Shown here in pieces: positions 9,301-15,877 of a stretch of DNA of 64,000 nt. The notes beneath the pieces were generated by a model. The model made no database searches and had not been told where the DNA came from. It worked only from the letters and a program-made list of their open reading frames with translations. Origin of the DNA: Pseudomonas sp. ANT_H4 (GTDB lineage: Bacteria; Pseudomonadota; Gammaproteobacteria; Pseudomonadales; Pseudomonadaceae); NCBI RefSeq assembly GCF_008369295.1, contig NZ_VOBG01000002.1, positions 354,334-418,333 of the forward strand. The letters run 5' to 3'. The translations under genes and the position numbers were made by a program. Position 1 is the first letter of the stretch; each line of letters begins with the position of its first letter.

Positions 9301-9448
9301 CGATCACCAGCAACAGCCACAACAGCCGCCATCCCAGCCACCGCTGGCGGGGGCTTTGTGGCAATGGCTGTTCACCCGTGCTGTCGGTTGGCACCGCAGT
9401 CTTGGTCGAACCGGTTTGCCATAAAGCGCCCATAGTCGATTGATCCAT
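6344..9448 (-). CDS. divergent class A penicillin-binding protein (glycosyltransferase 51 plus transpeptidase)
   Basis: A 1034-residue bifunctional peptidoglycan synthase candidate anchored by one N-terminal membrane segment (residues about 40-62). The glycosyltransferase part has FIENRDLLDP and AGGSTLATQLEKYRH; the catalytic Glu of the usual E-D-x-x-F motif is present but its partner Asp is Asn. The transpeptidase part has the three penicillin-binding motifs in order: GSTAK (S-x-x-K), ESINLP (S-x-N) and GGKTGTGD (K-T-G). It is longer and more divergent than PBP1a or PBP1b, with a large insert between S-x-N and K-T-G. No operon partner; REPs and a RAYT gene lie upstream. Confidence 0.8.
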   Translation of the reverse strand: MDQSTMGALWQTGSTKTAVPTDSTGEQPLPQSPRQRWLGWRLLWLLLVIGLIALGFAVSREMRTSKWQAREFSRVAANLTYDLQPGPSDAIVYPGAGPFDQRLGYSALGDFLPRLLKRDYVIQNQARFSEALMDYTRHGLFVPYPEKIQAGLSITDCRAEPLYRFSYPQQFYPTFAAIPQVVVNSLLFIENRDLLDPAQPQANPAVDWPRFARAAWSQVAKLLHLPGQTAGGSTLATQLEKYRHSPDGLTLSGGEKIRQMISASVRTYQDGPGTLQARQNIVRDYLNSVPLSAVPGHGEVHGMAEGLRVWYGADFNQSNALLTSTDPKNLTQKALALREVLSLMIAQRRPSHYLSKGRAELADLTDSHIRLLAQNNVIDPALSAAALASKVSYRDWQQQPTIQPIETNKGISVARSRLAALLKRPLYDLDRLDLSATSTLQSDLQTQATAYLKHLADPAFAGQLGLLGPRLLTPASTAQVRYSFTLYEMTADGARVRVQTDSTDQPFDINEGSKLELGSTAKLRVLTTYLQIISELHDRYAGQTPAALQKVEVGDQDRLSRWALDYLAQNTDQSLPIMLDAALNRQYSANPGESFFTGGGLHRFHNFRNEDNGRNPTLREALRESINLPFIRLMRDLVRYSTYQAPGSSAQLLKDDSDPRRQEYLAKFADREGTSFLLRFWKKYRNKDTQARLDTFLDSLHPTAIRLAAVHRYLLPQASQKSFNSFVRAHLTSTKAPEKLTDERLEKLYQNYGPGAYDLPDQGYIAKVHPLDLWLLGYLLNNPDATFTQAVAASEYERQEVYGWLFKSRHKSARDSRIRTMLEIEAFLDIHQRWQAVGYPFDHLVPSLATAIGSSGDRPAALAELVGVILNDGVREPTLRIDSLHFAAGTPYETRLINDPNRSKRVMPSDVASALRAALSQVVDAGTAKRVSGSFKLADGTPLTMGGKTGTGDNRIEAIGAGGRILSSKSINRTATFVFYIGEQHFGTLTAFVPGSSAQTFTFTSALPVQVLKGMAPLLTPYLQPGEHTACQAP

Positions 9449-9540
9449 TCACGCAGATTGATCGGACTTGCCTGAAGCTTAGACGGTGGTGGGCATGTAG
9501 GAAGGATTTGTGTAGGCAATCGATAGTTGAGGTGAGTGCT

Positions 9541-9678
9541 TGTTGTGGCGAGTGGGCTTGCCCGCGCTGGGCGGCGAAGCCGCCCTAAAACCGGCCATGG
9601 AGATCTGCCTGGAAAAACGCAGTGACTTTATTGGGTCTGCTACGCAGCCCAACGCGGGCAAGCCCGCTCGCCACAACA
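9541..9678. repeat. REPIN copy 1 (REP doublet downstream of the RAYT gene)
   Basis: A 138-base element with matching inverted ends, TGTTGTGGCGAG and CTCGCCACAACA. Each end carries a REP hairpin (GGGCTTGCCC), with an extra GGGCGGC-GAA-GCCGCCC hairpin near the left end. It ends 33 bases from the RAYT stop codon and is about 93% identical by eye to the copy at 10308-10445, in the same orientation. Confidence 0.9.
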
Positions 9679-9710
9679 GGCCCTTTTGCCAACAGGGGTA
9701 GATGTCTGGC

Positions 9711-10202
9711 TCAGAGCCAAGCGGCGTCCCAGAGTGGATAGTCGCCAATATTTTCCACCAGTCCAGCGCGAAGTGGATTGGCGATGATGTAGCGGGCAAT
9801 CGGGCAAAGGTCTTCTTCTGCTCGAACCGCACGATCGTGATAGCCCCGTTGCCAGAAAGCACCTGAGCTGCCGCAAGCACGGTTGATGGTCAGCGTACTC
9901 CGGGACTTGGTTCTTCCCATTACCTGAGATAGCGGCGCTTCTTGCAGTTCAAATAACCAGTGAAAGTGATCCGGCATGACGACCCACGCCAATGAGTTGA
10001 CCAAGCCCAGGTCATGGCTTTGCTTGAGTTCGGCAACCAGCAACCTTCCCAGGTGAAAGTCGCGAAACAGTGGCCGTCTGTCATGAACCACGACAGTGAT
10101 CAGGTAGGCGCGACCTGATTGTGAATATCGGCCACGGCGTAGCAGGTGAGAGTTGGGGTGATGGGGCAATCCTTTGCTCCTTTGAATGGATGAGTAGCCC
10201 AT
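9711..10202 (-). CDS. REP-associated tyrosine transposase (RAYT)
   Basis: Single-strand DNA endonuclease-like protein of the IS200/Y1-HUH superfamily that is thought to mobilise REP/REPIN elements. Key residues are visible: the His-hydrophobic-His pair in WVVMPDHFHWLF, the nucleophile-tyrosine region WQRGYHDRAVR, the N-terminal RRGRYSQSGRAYLITV and the C-terminal YIIANPLRAGLV. ATG at 10202 is preferred because AGGTG lies about 10 bases upstream; a GTG at 10214 in the same frame lacks a ribosome site. The gene stands alone between two near-identical REPINs, which are its presumed substrates. The full set of motifs suggests it is intact. Confidence 0.93.
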   Translation of the reverse strand: MGYSSIQRSKGLPHHPNSHLLRRGRYSQSGRAYLITVVVHDRRPLFRDFHLGRLLVAELKQSHDLGLVNSLAWVVMPDHFHWLFELQEAPLSQVMGRTKSRSTLTINRACGSSGAFWQRGYHDRAVRAEEDLCPIARYIIANPLRAGLVENIGDYPLWDAAWL

Positions 10203-10307
10203 TGACGCTAGCACCTGGCAGCGGAGGGCGATCGTGAGATCAATGTGCGGATATATCTGTGATCAGACTCTTGTGACTAGCAGGCTGGCTCTTGTGGCAA
10301 GCGGGCC

Positions 10308-10445
10308 TGTTGTGGCGAGCGGGCTTGCCCGCGTTGGGTGGCGAAGCCGCCCTAAAACCGGTCATGGAGATCTGTCTGGAAAAATGCGGTGACTTTATTA
10401 GGACTGCTACGCAGCCCAACGCGGGCAAGCCCGCTCGCCACAACA
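10308..10445. repeat. REPIN copy 2 (REP doublet upstream of the RAYT gene)
   Basis: Second 138-base REP doublet with the same inverted ends, about nine differences from the 9541-9678 copy and in the same orientation, 106 bases upstream of the RAYT start. A further REP fragment, TTGTGGCAAGCGGGC, abuts its left end at about 10292-10306. Confidence 0.9.
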
Positions 10446-10648
10446 ACTCGGTGACTGGCTACAGAAGGTCCGTCCTAGAGCCTTCTTTCCAGGTAAATAC
10501 ACCCAAGGTAGGGGCATGACGGTGCACCATTGCTGTGCAATACTCGCCGCCGTTTATTGAGGGTGATTTCTGCATCCTCCAGGCGATGACCCTTCGTATA
10601 GGGGGCTTTTTCCAAGAGTTCTAGCTGAATTTTACTGTTTATAGAGTG

Positions 10649-10671
10649 AAAAGCCCTGCTCATGGCTTTTT
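10649..10671. terminator. terminator-like hairpin
   Basis: AAAAGCC and GGCTTTTT enclose an 8-base loop, with U-runs readable on both strands. There is no gene immediately upstream on the plus strand, so it may end a short untranslated transcript or insulate the permease from the REPIN region. Confidence 0.4.
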
Positions 10672-10690
10672 ATACTGCACGCCCGCTGAG

Positions 10691-10739
10691 CTGGCCGGTT
10701 TACTCGGCCAGGCAGGTTCGCCCAAAAGGTGAGCCTGGC
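10691..10739 (+). promoter_or_regulatory. mutually exclusive hairpins in the permease leader
   Basis: CTGGCCG (10691-10697) pairs with CGGCCAG (10705-10711), while GCCAGGC (10707-10713) pairs with GCCTGGC (10733-10739). The second helix uses bases of the first, so only one can form at a time. Further complementarity exists downstream (GCAGGTTCGCC with GGCGACCTGC). Such layouts are typical of attenuators and riboswitch-like leaders; no known class is recognised. Confidence 0.4.
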
Positions 10740-10793
10740 AGGAAGGCGTCATGGCGACCTGCTGTGACGTCGAACGCTCGGTGATTCATATCC

Positions 10794-10801
10794 AATAACA
10801 A
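10794..10801 (+). promoter_or_regulatory. Crc/Hfq catabolite-repression motif candidate
   Basis: AATAACAA fits the pseudomonad Hfq/Crc target motif (A-A-pyrimidine repeats) and lies just before the GAGG ribosome site of the permease. Amino-acid transporters are common Crc targets, so translational repression in rich medium is expected. Confidence 0.45.
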
Positions 10802-10818
10802 CATGAGGTTGTACTCCT

Positions 10819-12240
10819 ATGCCCGCTGGCAATCACCTGCCCCACGGCGAGACCGCTTCGGGCGGCCCGCTTAAACGCGAATTGGGCGAACGGCATATTC
10901 GCCTGATGGCGCTCGGCGCCTGTATCGGTGTCGGCCTGTTTCTCGGATCGGCCAAGGCCATCGAAATGGCCGGCCCGGCGATCATGCTGTCTTACATCAT
11001 TGGTGGCCTGGCCATCCTGGTGATCATGCGCGCCCTCGGCGAGATGGCTGTGCATAACCCAGTCGCCGGCTCGTTCAGTCGTTATGCCCAGGATTACCTC
11101 GGCCCGCTGGCGGGCTTTCTCACCGGCTGGAACTACTGGTTCCTGTGGCTGGTGACCTGTGTCGCAGAGATCACTGCGGTGGCCGTGTACATGGGCGTCT
11201 GGTTCCCCGATGTGCCGCGCTGGATCTGGGCCCTGGCGGCCCTGATCAGCATGGGCACCATCAACCTGATCGCGGTCAAGGCCTTTGGTGAGTTCGAATT
11301 CTGGTTCGCCCTGATCAAGATCGTCACCATCATTGCCATGGTCATCGGCGGCATTGGGGTGATCGCCTTCGGCTTCGGCAACGATGGCGTGGCGTTGGGG
11401 ATTTCCAACCTGTGGGCCCACGGCGGCTTCATGCCCAATGGCGTGCAGGGCGTGCTGATGTCCCTGCAAATGGTGATGTTTGCCTACCTGGGCGTAGAGA
11501 TGATCGGCCTGACCGCCGGTGAAGCGAAGAACCCGCAGAAGACCATTCCCAATGCCATCGGCTCGGTATTCTGGCGCATCCTGTTGTTCTACGTGGGTGC
11601 GTTGTTCGTGATTCTGTCGATTTACCCGTGGAATGAAATCGGCACCCAGGGCAGTCCGTTCGTGATGACGTTCGAGCGCCTGGGCATCAAGACCGCCGCA
11701 GGCATCATCAACTTCGTGGTGATCACTGCCGCTCTGTCGTCCTGTAATGGCGGGATCTTCAGCACCGGGCGCATGCTCTACAGCCTGGCGCAGAACGGCC
11801 AGGCTCCAGCAACGTTCGGCACCACTTCCAGCAATGGCGTACCGCGCCGTGCGCTGCTGTTGTCGATTGTGGCCTTGTTGCTGGGCGTGCTGCTCAACTA
11901 CCTGGTACCGGAAAAAGTCTTCGTCTGGGTCACCGCCATCGCTACTTTTGGCGCGATCTGGACTTGGGCGATGATCCTCCTGGCCCAGCTCAGGTTCCGC
12001 CAAGGCCTGAGCCCGGCTGAACGAGCCGCCTTGAAGTACCGCATGTGGCTGTACCCGTTCAGCTCCTGGCTGGCGCTGGCGTTCCTGGTATTAGTGGTGG
12101 GCCTGATGGCGTACTTCCCGGACACCCGTGTTGCGCTGTATGTGGGCCCGGCGTTCCTGGTGCTGCTGACGGTGCTGTTCTACGCGTTCAAGCTGCAACC
12201 GATCAACACCACCCAAGGCGCGGTGCGTTCAGCGTCCTGA
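10819..12240 (+). CDS. proY: amino-acid permease, ProY-like (APC superfamily)
   Basis: Inner-membrane amino acid/proton symporter of the AAT family, 473 residues with twelve hydrophobic segments. Diagnostic stretches are LKRELGERHIRLMALGACIG at the first helix, GLFLGSAKAIEMAGPA, ALGEMAVHNPVAGSFSRYA and GLTAGEAKNPQKTIPNAI. The sequence is closest in my recollection to ProY/proline-specific permeases; histidine or aromatic substrates cannot be excluded. The start is the ATG at 10819 with GAGG about 10 bases upstream. It is transcribed alone, behind a structured leader and a Crc-like motif, and ends at a strong terminator shared with opgC. Confidence 0.85.
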   Translation: MPAGNHLPHGETASGGPLKRELGERHIRLMALGACIGVGLFLGSAKAIEMAGPAIMLSYIIGGLAILVIMRALGEMAVHNPVAGSFSRYAQDYLGPLAGFLTGWNYWFLWLVTCVAEITAVAVYMGVWFPDVPRWIWALAALISMGTINLIAVKAFGEFEFWFALIKIVTIIAMVIGGIGVIAFGFGNDGVALGISNLWAHGGFMPNGVQGVLMSLQMVMFAYLGVEMIGLTAGEAKNPQKTIPNAIGSVFWRILLFYVGALFVILSIYPWNEIGTQGSPFVMTFERLGIKTAAGIINFVVITAALSSCNGGIFSTGRMLYSLAQNGQAPATFGTTSSNGVPRRALLLSIVALLLGVLLNYLVPEKVFVWVTAIATFGAIWTWAMILLAQLRFRQGLSPAERAALKYRMWLYPFSSWLALAFLVLVVGLMAYFPDTRVALYVGPAFLVLLTVLFYAFKLQPINTTQGAVRSAS

Positions 12241-12258
12241 CCCACACGTGAGTCACAA

Positions 12259-12288
12259 AAAAGCCCCGGTCAGATGATCGGGGCTTTT
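12259..12288. terminator. bidirectional rho-independent terminator (permease / opgC)
   Basis: AAAAGCCCCG and CGGGGCTTTT form a 10-base stem with a 10-base loop, with U-runs on both strands, between the convergent permease and OpgC genes. Confidence 0.9.
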
Positions 12289-12304
12289 GTTTTTACGGCG
12301 ATGA

Positions 12305-13429
12305 TCAGGCCGTTGTGGCCCGTGCCGGTTGCGTCAAACGCTTGTTCAAGTCCAACCAGGCGCCGAGCAAGGCCATCAAGCCGGCACCTACCAGCGCGGT
12401 GAATATCTGCATGGCGAAGGCATCGCCGGCCATGGCGTTGACCATATCTGCCAAAGGTGCCAGCAACACACCCAGGCAAAACACTTCCAGGGAGTAGCGT
12501 CCCATCCGGCTGGTTTGTTGCGCCAGCCAGTTTTGCGTCCACTCGCGACCGGGCAGCAGCTTGGCGGTGACGTAGGCCAGGGCCAGGAAGTGCAGCAGGC
12601 GCACTGGCGACAGATCGGTCTTGCTGATGGGGTACAACACATCGCTCAACACGCTGGGCATGAATGCATCGTGAATGTGCGGCCAGCGCCAGGAGACAGT
12701 GATGATCCCGGTCACCACTACGTAGCTGGCCGCCGCGATAAACAATGGCTGGCGCGACAGCGGGCGGGTTTGTGGCAAGCGTGGCCGCTGCCCGTGAATC
12801 GCCGCAGCGCCGCCGAGCACAAACAGCAACTGCCAGGTGACCGGGTTGAAGTACCACACGCCGTCGGCAATCGCCGCCAGGTTCCAGCCAAGCCTTGGCG
12901 CCAGCAGGTACACCGCCAGCGACACCGCCACCACCGCCCAGGTCTTGCGCACCAGCAATGGCAATACCAGTGGCAGGCCAGCCAGCAGCACGATATAGAG
13001 CGGTAACGGGTCCATGAGGTTGGGTTTGAAACGCAGCAGCAACTCATCCGTCAGGGCTTGCTGAGGGTTGGTGATGAAGTGGGTCAGGCCCATTTCCTGG
13101 ACCAGGTCGCGGGTTTCTACATGGCTGTTGGCAAAGAACACGATGCCCATCAGCATCGCCAGCAGGAAGATGTGCACCACGTACAGCACCCAGGCGCGCC
13201 GAAGGATTTTCACGCAGGCGATCCAATAGCCTTCGCGCTGCAGGATCTTGCCGTAGGCCAGCACTGCTGCGTAGCCAGCGAGGAACACGAAGATTTCCGC
13301 TGCATCGCTGAAACCGAAGTTACGCAGGGTGATTTGACCGAGGGGGTTGTGGGGGACGTGATCCCAGAAAATGAAGATCAACGCCAGGCCCCGAAAAAAG
13401 TCGATGCGCGGGTCGCGTCCGTTAAGCAT
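12305..13429 (-). CDS. opgC: OpgC-like membrane acyltransferase (osmoregulated periplasmic glucan modification)
   Basis: Predicted inner-membrane protein that adds succinyl or similar groups to osmoregulated periplasmic glucans. 374 residues with about ten membrane segments. The N-terminal signature RDPRIDFFRGLALIFIFWDH, followed by FSDAAEIFVFLAGY and a C-terminal GRYSLEVFCLGVLLAPL, identifies the OpgC family. The ATG at 13429 is chosen because the conserved RDxRIDFFRGL begins just after it; the frame extends 35 codons upstream without family similarity. It stands alone, with no mdoG/H-type genes in view, and shares its terminator with the permease. Confidence 0.88.
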   Translation of the reverse strand: MLNGRDPRIDFFRGLALIFIFWDHVPHNPLGQITLRNFGFSDAAEIFVFLAGYAAVLAYGKILQREGYWIACVKILRRAWVLYVVHIFLLAMLMGIVFFANSHVETRDLVQEMGLTHFITNPQQALTDELLLRFKPNLMDPLPLYIVLLAGLPLVLPLLVRKTWAVVAVSLAVYLLAPRLGWNLAAIADGVWYFNPVTWQLLFVLGGAAAIHGQRPRLPQTRPLSRQPLFIAAASYVVVTGIITVSWRWPHIHDAFMPSVLSDVLYPISKTDLSPVRLLHFLALAYVTAKLLPGREWTQNWLAQQTSRMGRYSLEVFCLGVLLAPLADMVNAMAGDAFAMQIFTALVGAGLMALLGAWLDLNKRLTQPARATTA

Positions 13430-13658
13430 GGCAGCGGGCTCTTGAATAGATGGTTTAGTAATGACAAGCGGACGGCGGCGATCGCTCACACCGCACGTCG
13501 GGCGCAGGTTGGCGCTATTTATAAGCAATTGCAAAGCTTAGGTTTTACTGGATGTCTCATTGCTTCGACTAAACATCGATGATCACCAGCGTACTGTGGC
13601 TGCCCGCGAGGAATAACCGGGACGCGCAATAGCCGGGTTCAGCGGGAAGTGGGTGTTG

Positions 13659-13943
13659 TTAAAAAGCGTCCATCAGCAGCACTCGGCAGGGCTTGGCCTG
13701 ATAGGCATTGATCTGCGGCACCAGCCGGGTGAAATGCTCAGTCTGGCAGTGGGTGTCCAGCGCGGCCTGGTCGGGCCATTGCTCGATAAAGATAAAGTGC
13801 CCCGGGTCTTTCTGGTCGACGAACAGATCGTAGGCAATGCACAGCGCCTCCAGGCGGGTTTTTTCCACTAGCTCCAGGTACCAGGGGTGCACGGTGTCGA
13901 GGTGTTCGTGTTTGATGAAGTCTTCGGCAATCACTTTCAACAT
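13659..13943 (-). CDS. antibiotic-biosynthesis-monooxygenase (ABM) domain protein, YgiN-like
   Basis: A 94-residue ferredoxin-like-fold protein of the ABM family; members such as YgiN oxidise or bind small quinols. Visible family features are the start MLKVIAEDFIKHEH, the central TRLEALCIAYDLFVDQKDP, and FIFIEQWPDQAALDTHCQTE followed by HFTRLVP. One domain fills the whole protein, as expected. It lies 45 bases downstream of the FMN glutamate-synthase-like gene on the same strand and could be cotranscribed with it. The substrate cannot be told from sequence. Confidence 0.8.
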   Translation of the reverse strand: MLKVIAEDFIKHEHLDTVHPWYLELVEKTRLEALCIAYDLFVDQKDPGHFIFIEQWPDQAALDTHCQTEHFTRLVPQINAYQAKPCRVLLMDAF

Positions 13944-13988
13944 GGGTCAGTCCTTTGGGAGGCGCCGTTTCCGGCGCCTGGATCATTT

Positions 13989-15608
13989 TTAAGCGGCAGC
14001 CACTTCATGAGGTTCGAAGCTGTCGGCACGTGCCATCTGCCACATCCGTGAATAAAACTCGCCGTTCACTTCACCGGTGAGCAACTCACCGGGTTTGAGG
14101 AACACGTGCAGTTGCGAGAACAGCTTGATCTCGGTGGCCGACATGCGTCGCACCAAATGCTTGGCTGACAGTTGCGACGGGTGATCCAGCCCCGCGGCGG
14201 CAAGCATTTCCGCCAGGGACTTGAGGGTGTTGCGGTGGAAGTTGAACACCCGCTGGGCCTTGTCCGGCACCACCAGCGCCCGTTGGCGCAGTGGGTCCTG
14301 GGTGGCGACGCCGGTGGGGCATTTGTTGGTGTGGCAGCTTTGTGACTGGATGCAGCCGATGGCGAACATGAAGCCCCGCGCCGAGTTGGCCCAGTCGGCG
14401 CCGATGGCCAGGACGCTGGCGATGTCGAAGGCGCTGACGATCTTGCCGCTGGCACCGAGTTTGATCTTGTCCCGCAGGTTCAGGCCCACCAGGGTGTTGT
14501 GTACGAACAGCAAGCCTTCACGCAGCGGCACGCCGATGTGGTCGGTGAACTCCACGGGCGCAGCACCTGTGCCGCCTTCCTTGCCGTCGACCACGATAAA
14601 GTCCGGCAGGATGCCGGTTTCCAGCATGGCCTTGGCGATGCCCATGAATTCCCATGGGTGGCCCAGGCAAAACTTGAACCCCACCGGTTTGCCGCCGGAC
14701 AGTTCACGCAGTTGCGCGATGAACTGCATCAGCTCAATGGGGGTGGAAAACGCGCTGTGGCGCGACGGTGAGATGCAGTCCTCACCCATCATGATGCCGC
14801 GGGTCTCGGCGATTTCTCGGGTGACCTTGTGCTTGGGCAGAATCCCGCCGTGACCAGGCTTGGCGCCCTGGCTCATCTTGATTTCGATCATTCGCACTTG
14901 CGGGCTCTGTGCTTGCACGGCGAAGCGTTCCGGGTCGAAGCGGCCGTCGCTGGTGCGGCAACCGAAGTAACCGCTGCCCAGTTCCCACGTCAGGTCGCCG
15001 CCGTTTTCCCGGTGATAGGCGCTGATGCTGCCTTCGCCAGTGTCATGGGCAAAGTTGCCCAGCTTGGCGCCCTGGTTTAGCGCGCGAATGGCATTGGCGC
15101 TCAGGGAACCGAAACTCATGGCCGAGATGTTGAACACCGATGCCGAATACGGCTGCTTGCATTGCGGGCCGCCGACTATCACGCGAAAGGCGCTGGGGTC
15201 GCTCAACGGCGCCGGGCGCATGGAGTGGCCGATAAATTCGAAACCGGACTGGTACACGTCGATCAGCGTGCCGAAGGGTTTGTCGGCGCTTTCATTCTTG
15301 GCCCGCGAATACACCAGCGAGCGCTGGGCCCGGGAGAAGGGCAGGGCATCACTGTCGGATTCCAGCAGGTATTGGCGGATTTCCGGACGAATAGCCTCCA
15401 CCAGGTAACGAATATTGCCCAGGATCGGATAGTTGCGGCGCACCGCGTGGGGGCTTTGCAGCAGATCGAAGATGCCAATCAGGCTGAGCACACCGGTGAT
15501 CAGGGTGATGGGCCACAACCATTCGTGTTGGATAAAGGGGATGCTGGCGAGGGTGAAAATGACACAGACAGCAAAAAAGGCGTAACGGCTTAGCAACGAC
15601 AGGCTCAT
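13989..15608 (-). CDS. FMN-binding glutamate synthase family protein, membrane-anchored
   Basis: A 539-residue protein with the FMN and iron-sulfur domain of the large glutamate synthase subunit but no glutaminase domain. Two N-terminal hydrophobic segments (residues about 8-48) anchor it. The synthase barrel shows AMSFGSLSANAIRALNQGAK, GEGSISAYH, KMSQGAKPGHGGILP, DGKEGGTGAAP and the cysteine cluster CIQSQSCHTNKCPTG for a 3Fe-4S centre. This stand-alone class (YerD-like) has no settled reaction; glutamate synthesis is unproven. A small ABM-domain gene follows on the same strand and a LuxR remnant precedes it. Confidence 0.88.
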   Translation of the reverse strand: MSLSLLSRYAFFAVCVIFTLASIPFIQHEWLWPITLITGVLSLIGIFDLLQSPHAVRRNYPILGNIRYLVEAIRPEIRQYLLESDSDALPFSRAQRSLVYSRAKNESADKPFGTLIDVYQSGFEFIGHSMRPAPLSDPSAFRVIVGGPQCKQPYSASVFNISAMSFGSLSANAIRALNQGAKLGNFAHDTGEGSISAYHRENGGDLTWELGSGYFGCRTSDGRFDPERFAVQAQSPQVRMIEIKMSQGAKPGHGGILPKHKVTREIAETRGIMMGEDCISPSRHSAFSTPIELMQFIAQLRELSGGKPVGFKFCLGHPWEFMGIAKAMLETGILPDFIVVDGKEGGTGAAPVEFTDHIGVPLREGLLFVHNTLVGLNLRDKIKLGASGKIVSAFDIASVLAIGADWANSARGFMFAIGCIQSQSCHTNKCPTGVATQDPLRQRALVVPDKAQRVFNFHRNTLKSLAEMLAAAGLDHPSQLSAKHLVRRMSATEIKLFSQLHVFLKPGELLTGEVNGEFYSRMWQMARADSFEPHEVAAA

Positions 15609-15648
15609 TCTGTTTTCCTTGGTTCGGACTCATCAGGCATACGGTTTT

Positions 15649-15801
15649 TCAGGCGTTCTGTGCCTGGAGAAAAATCGATAACAGCTCGGACCGGGATTTG
15701 ATCCCTGGCTTGCTGTACAGATGCCTTTTATGGGCTTTCACGGTTTCAACACAGGCTTGCAGCTTACGAGTGATTTCCTTGCTGGAGCAACTGCCAAGCA
15801 T
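15649..15801 (-). pseudogene. remnant of a LuxR-type regulator (C-terminal helix-turn-helix only)
   Basis: The minus-strand frame reads SSKEITRKLQACVETVKAHK and then RHLYSKPGIKSRSELLSIF, which matches the GerE/LuxR helix-turn-helix (NKEIARRLGISPRTVEVH followed by a YRKLGVRSRAEL-like run). The domain is degenerate (for example KPGIKS for KLGVRS), and no receiver or ligand domain precedes it: the frame runs upstream into a REP-like sequence at 15838-15870. I read this as the tail of a deleted regulator. A tiny functional protein is less likely because there is no good ribosome site. Confidence 0.6.
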
Positions 15802-15837
15802 GACCCTACATCTCTTTTTGTGAGCGCTGATACCTAT

Positions 15838-15870
15838 GCCCATCGCAGGCAAGCTCGGCTCCCACATTAG
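15838..15870. repeat. REP-like unit (GTGGGAGCC..GCTTGCC family)
   Basis: Reads AATGTGGGAGCCGAGC, then TTGCCTGCGATGGGC on the minus strand, a widespread pseudomonad REP type that differs from the GGCGAGCGGGC family. It abuts the LuxR remnant and may mark the deletion junction. Confidence 0.6.
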
Positions 15871-15877
15871 ATCTTCA

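Larger units (their letters stand above)
10446..10818. other. intergenic region and structured leader before the amino-acid permease
   Basis: No gene is convincing in these 373 bases. A 62-codon frame at 10475-10663 on the minus strand resembles nothing I know. A terminator-like hairpin lies at 10649-10671, followed by overlapping hairpins at 10691-10739 and an A-rich motif at 10794-10801 next to the permease ribosome site. Confidence 0.55.

Noticed and set aside
10475..10663. 62-codon minus-strand frame between the REPIN and the permease leader
   Set aside because: No family, no ribosome site, and it covers the terminator-like hairpin; probably not a gene.
10786..12003. 405-codon open frame on the minus strand opposite the permease
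   Set aside because: It is a shadow of the permease in another frame: no known domain, odd His/Gln-rich composition, and no ribosome site.
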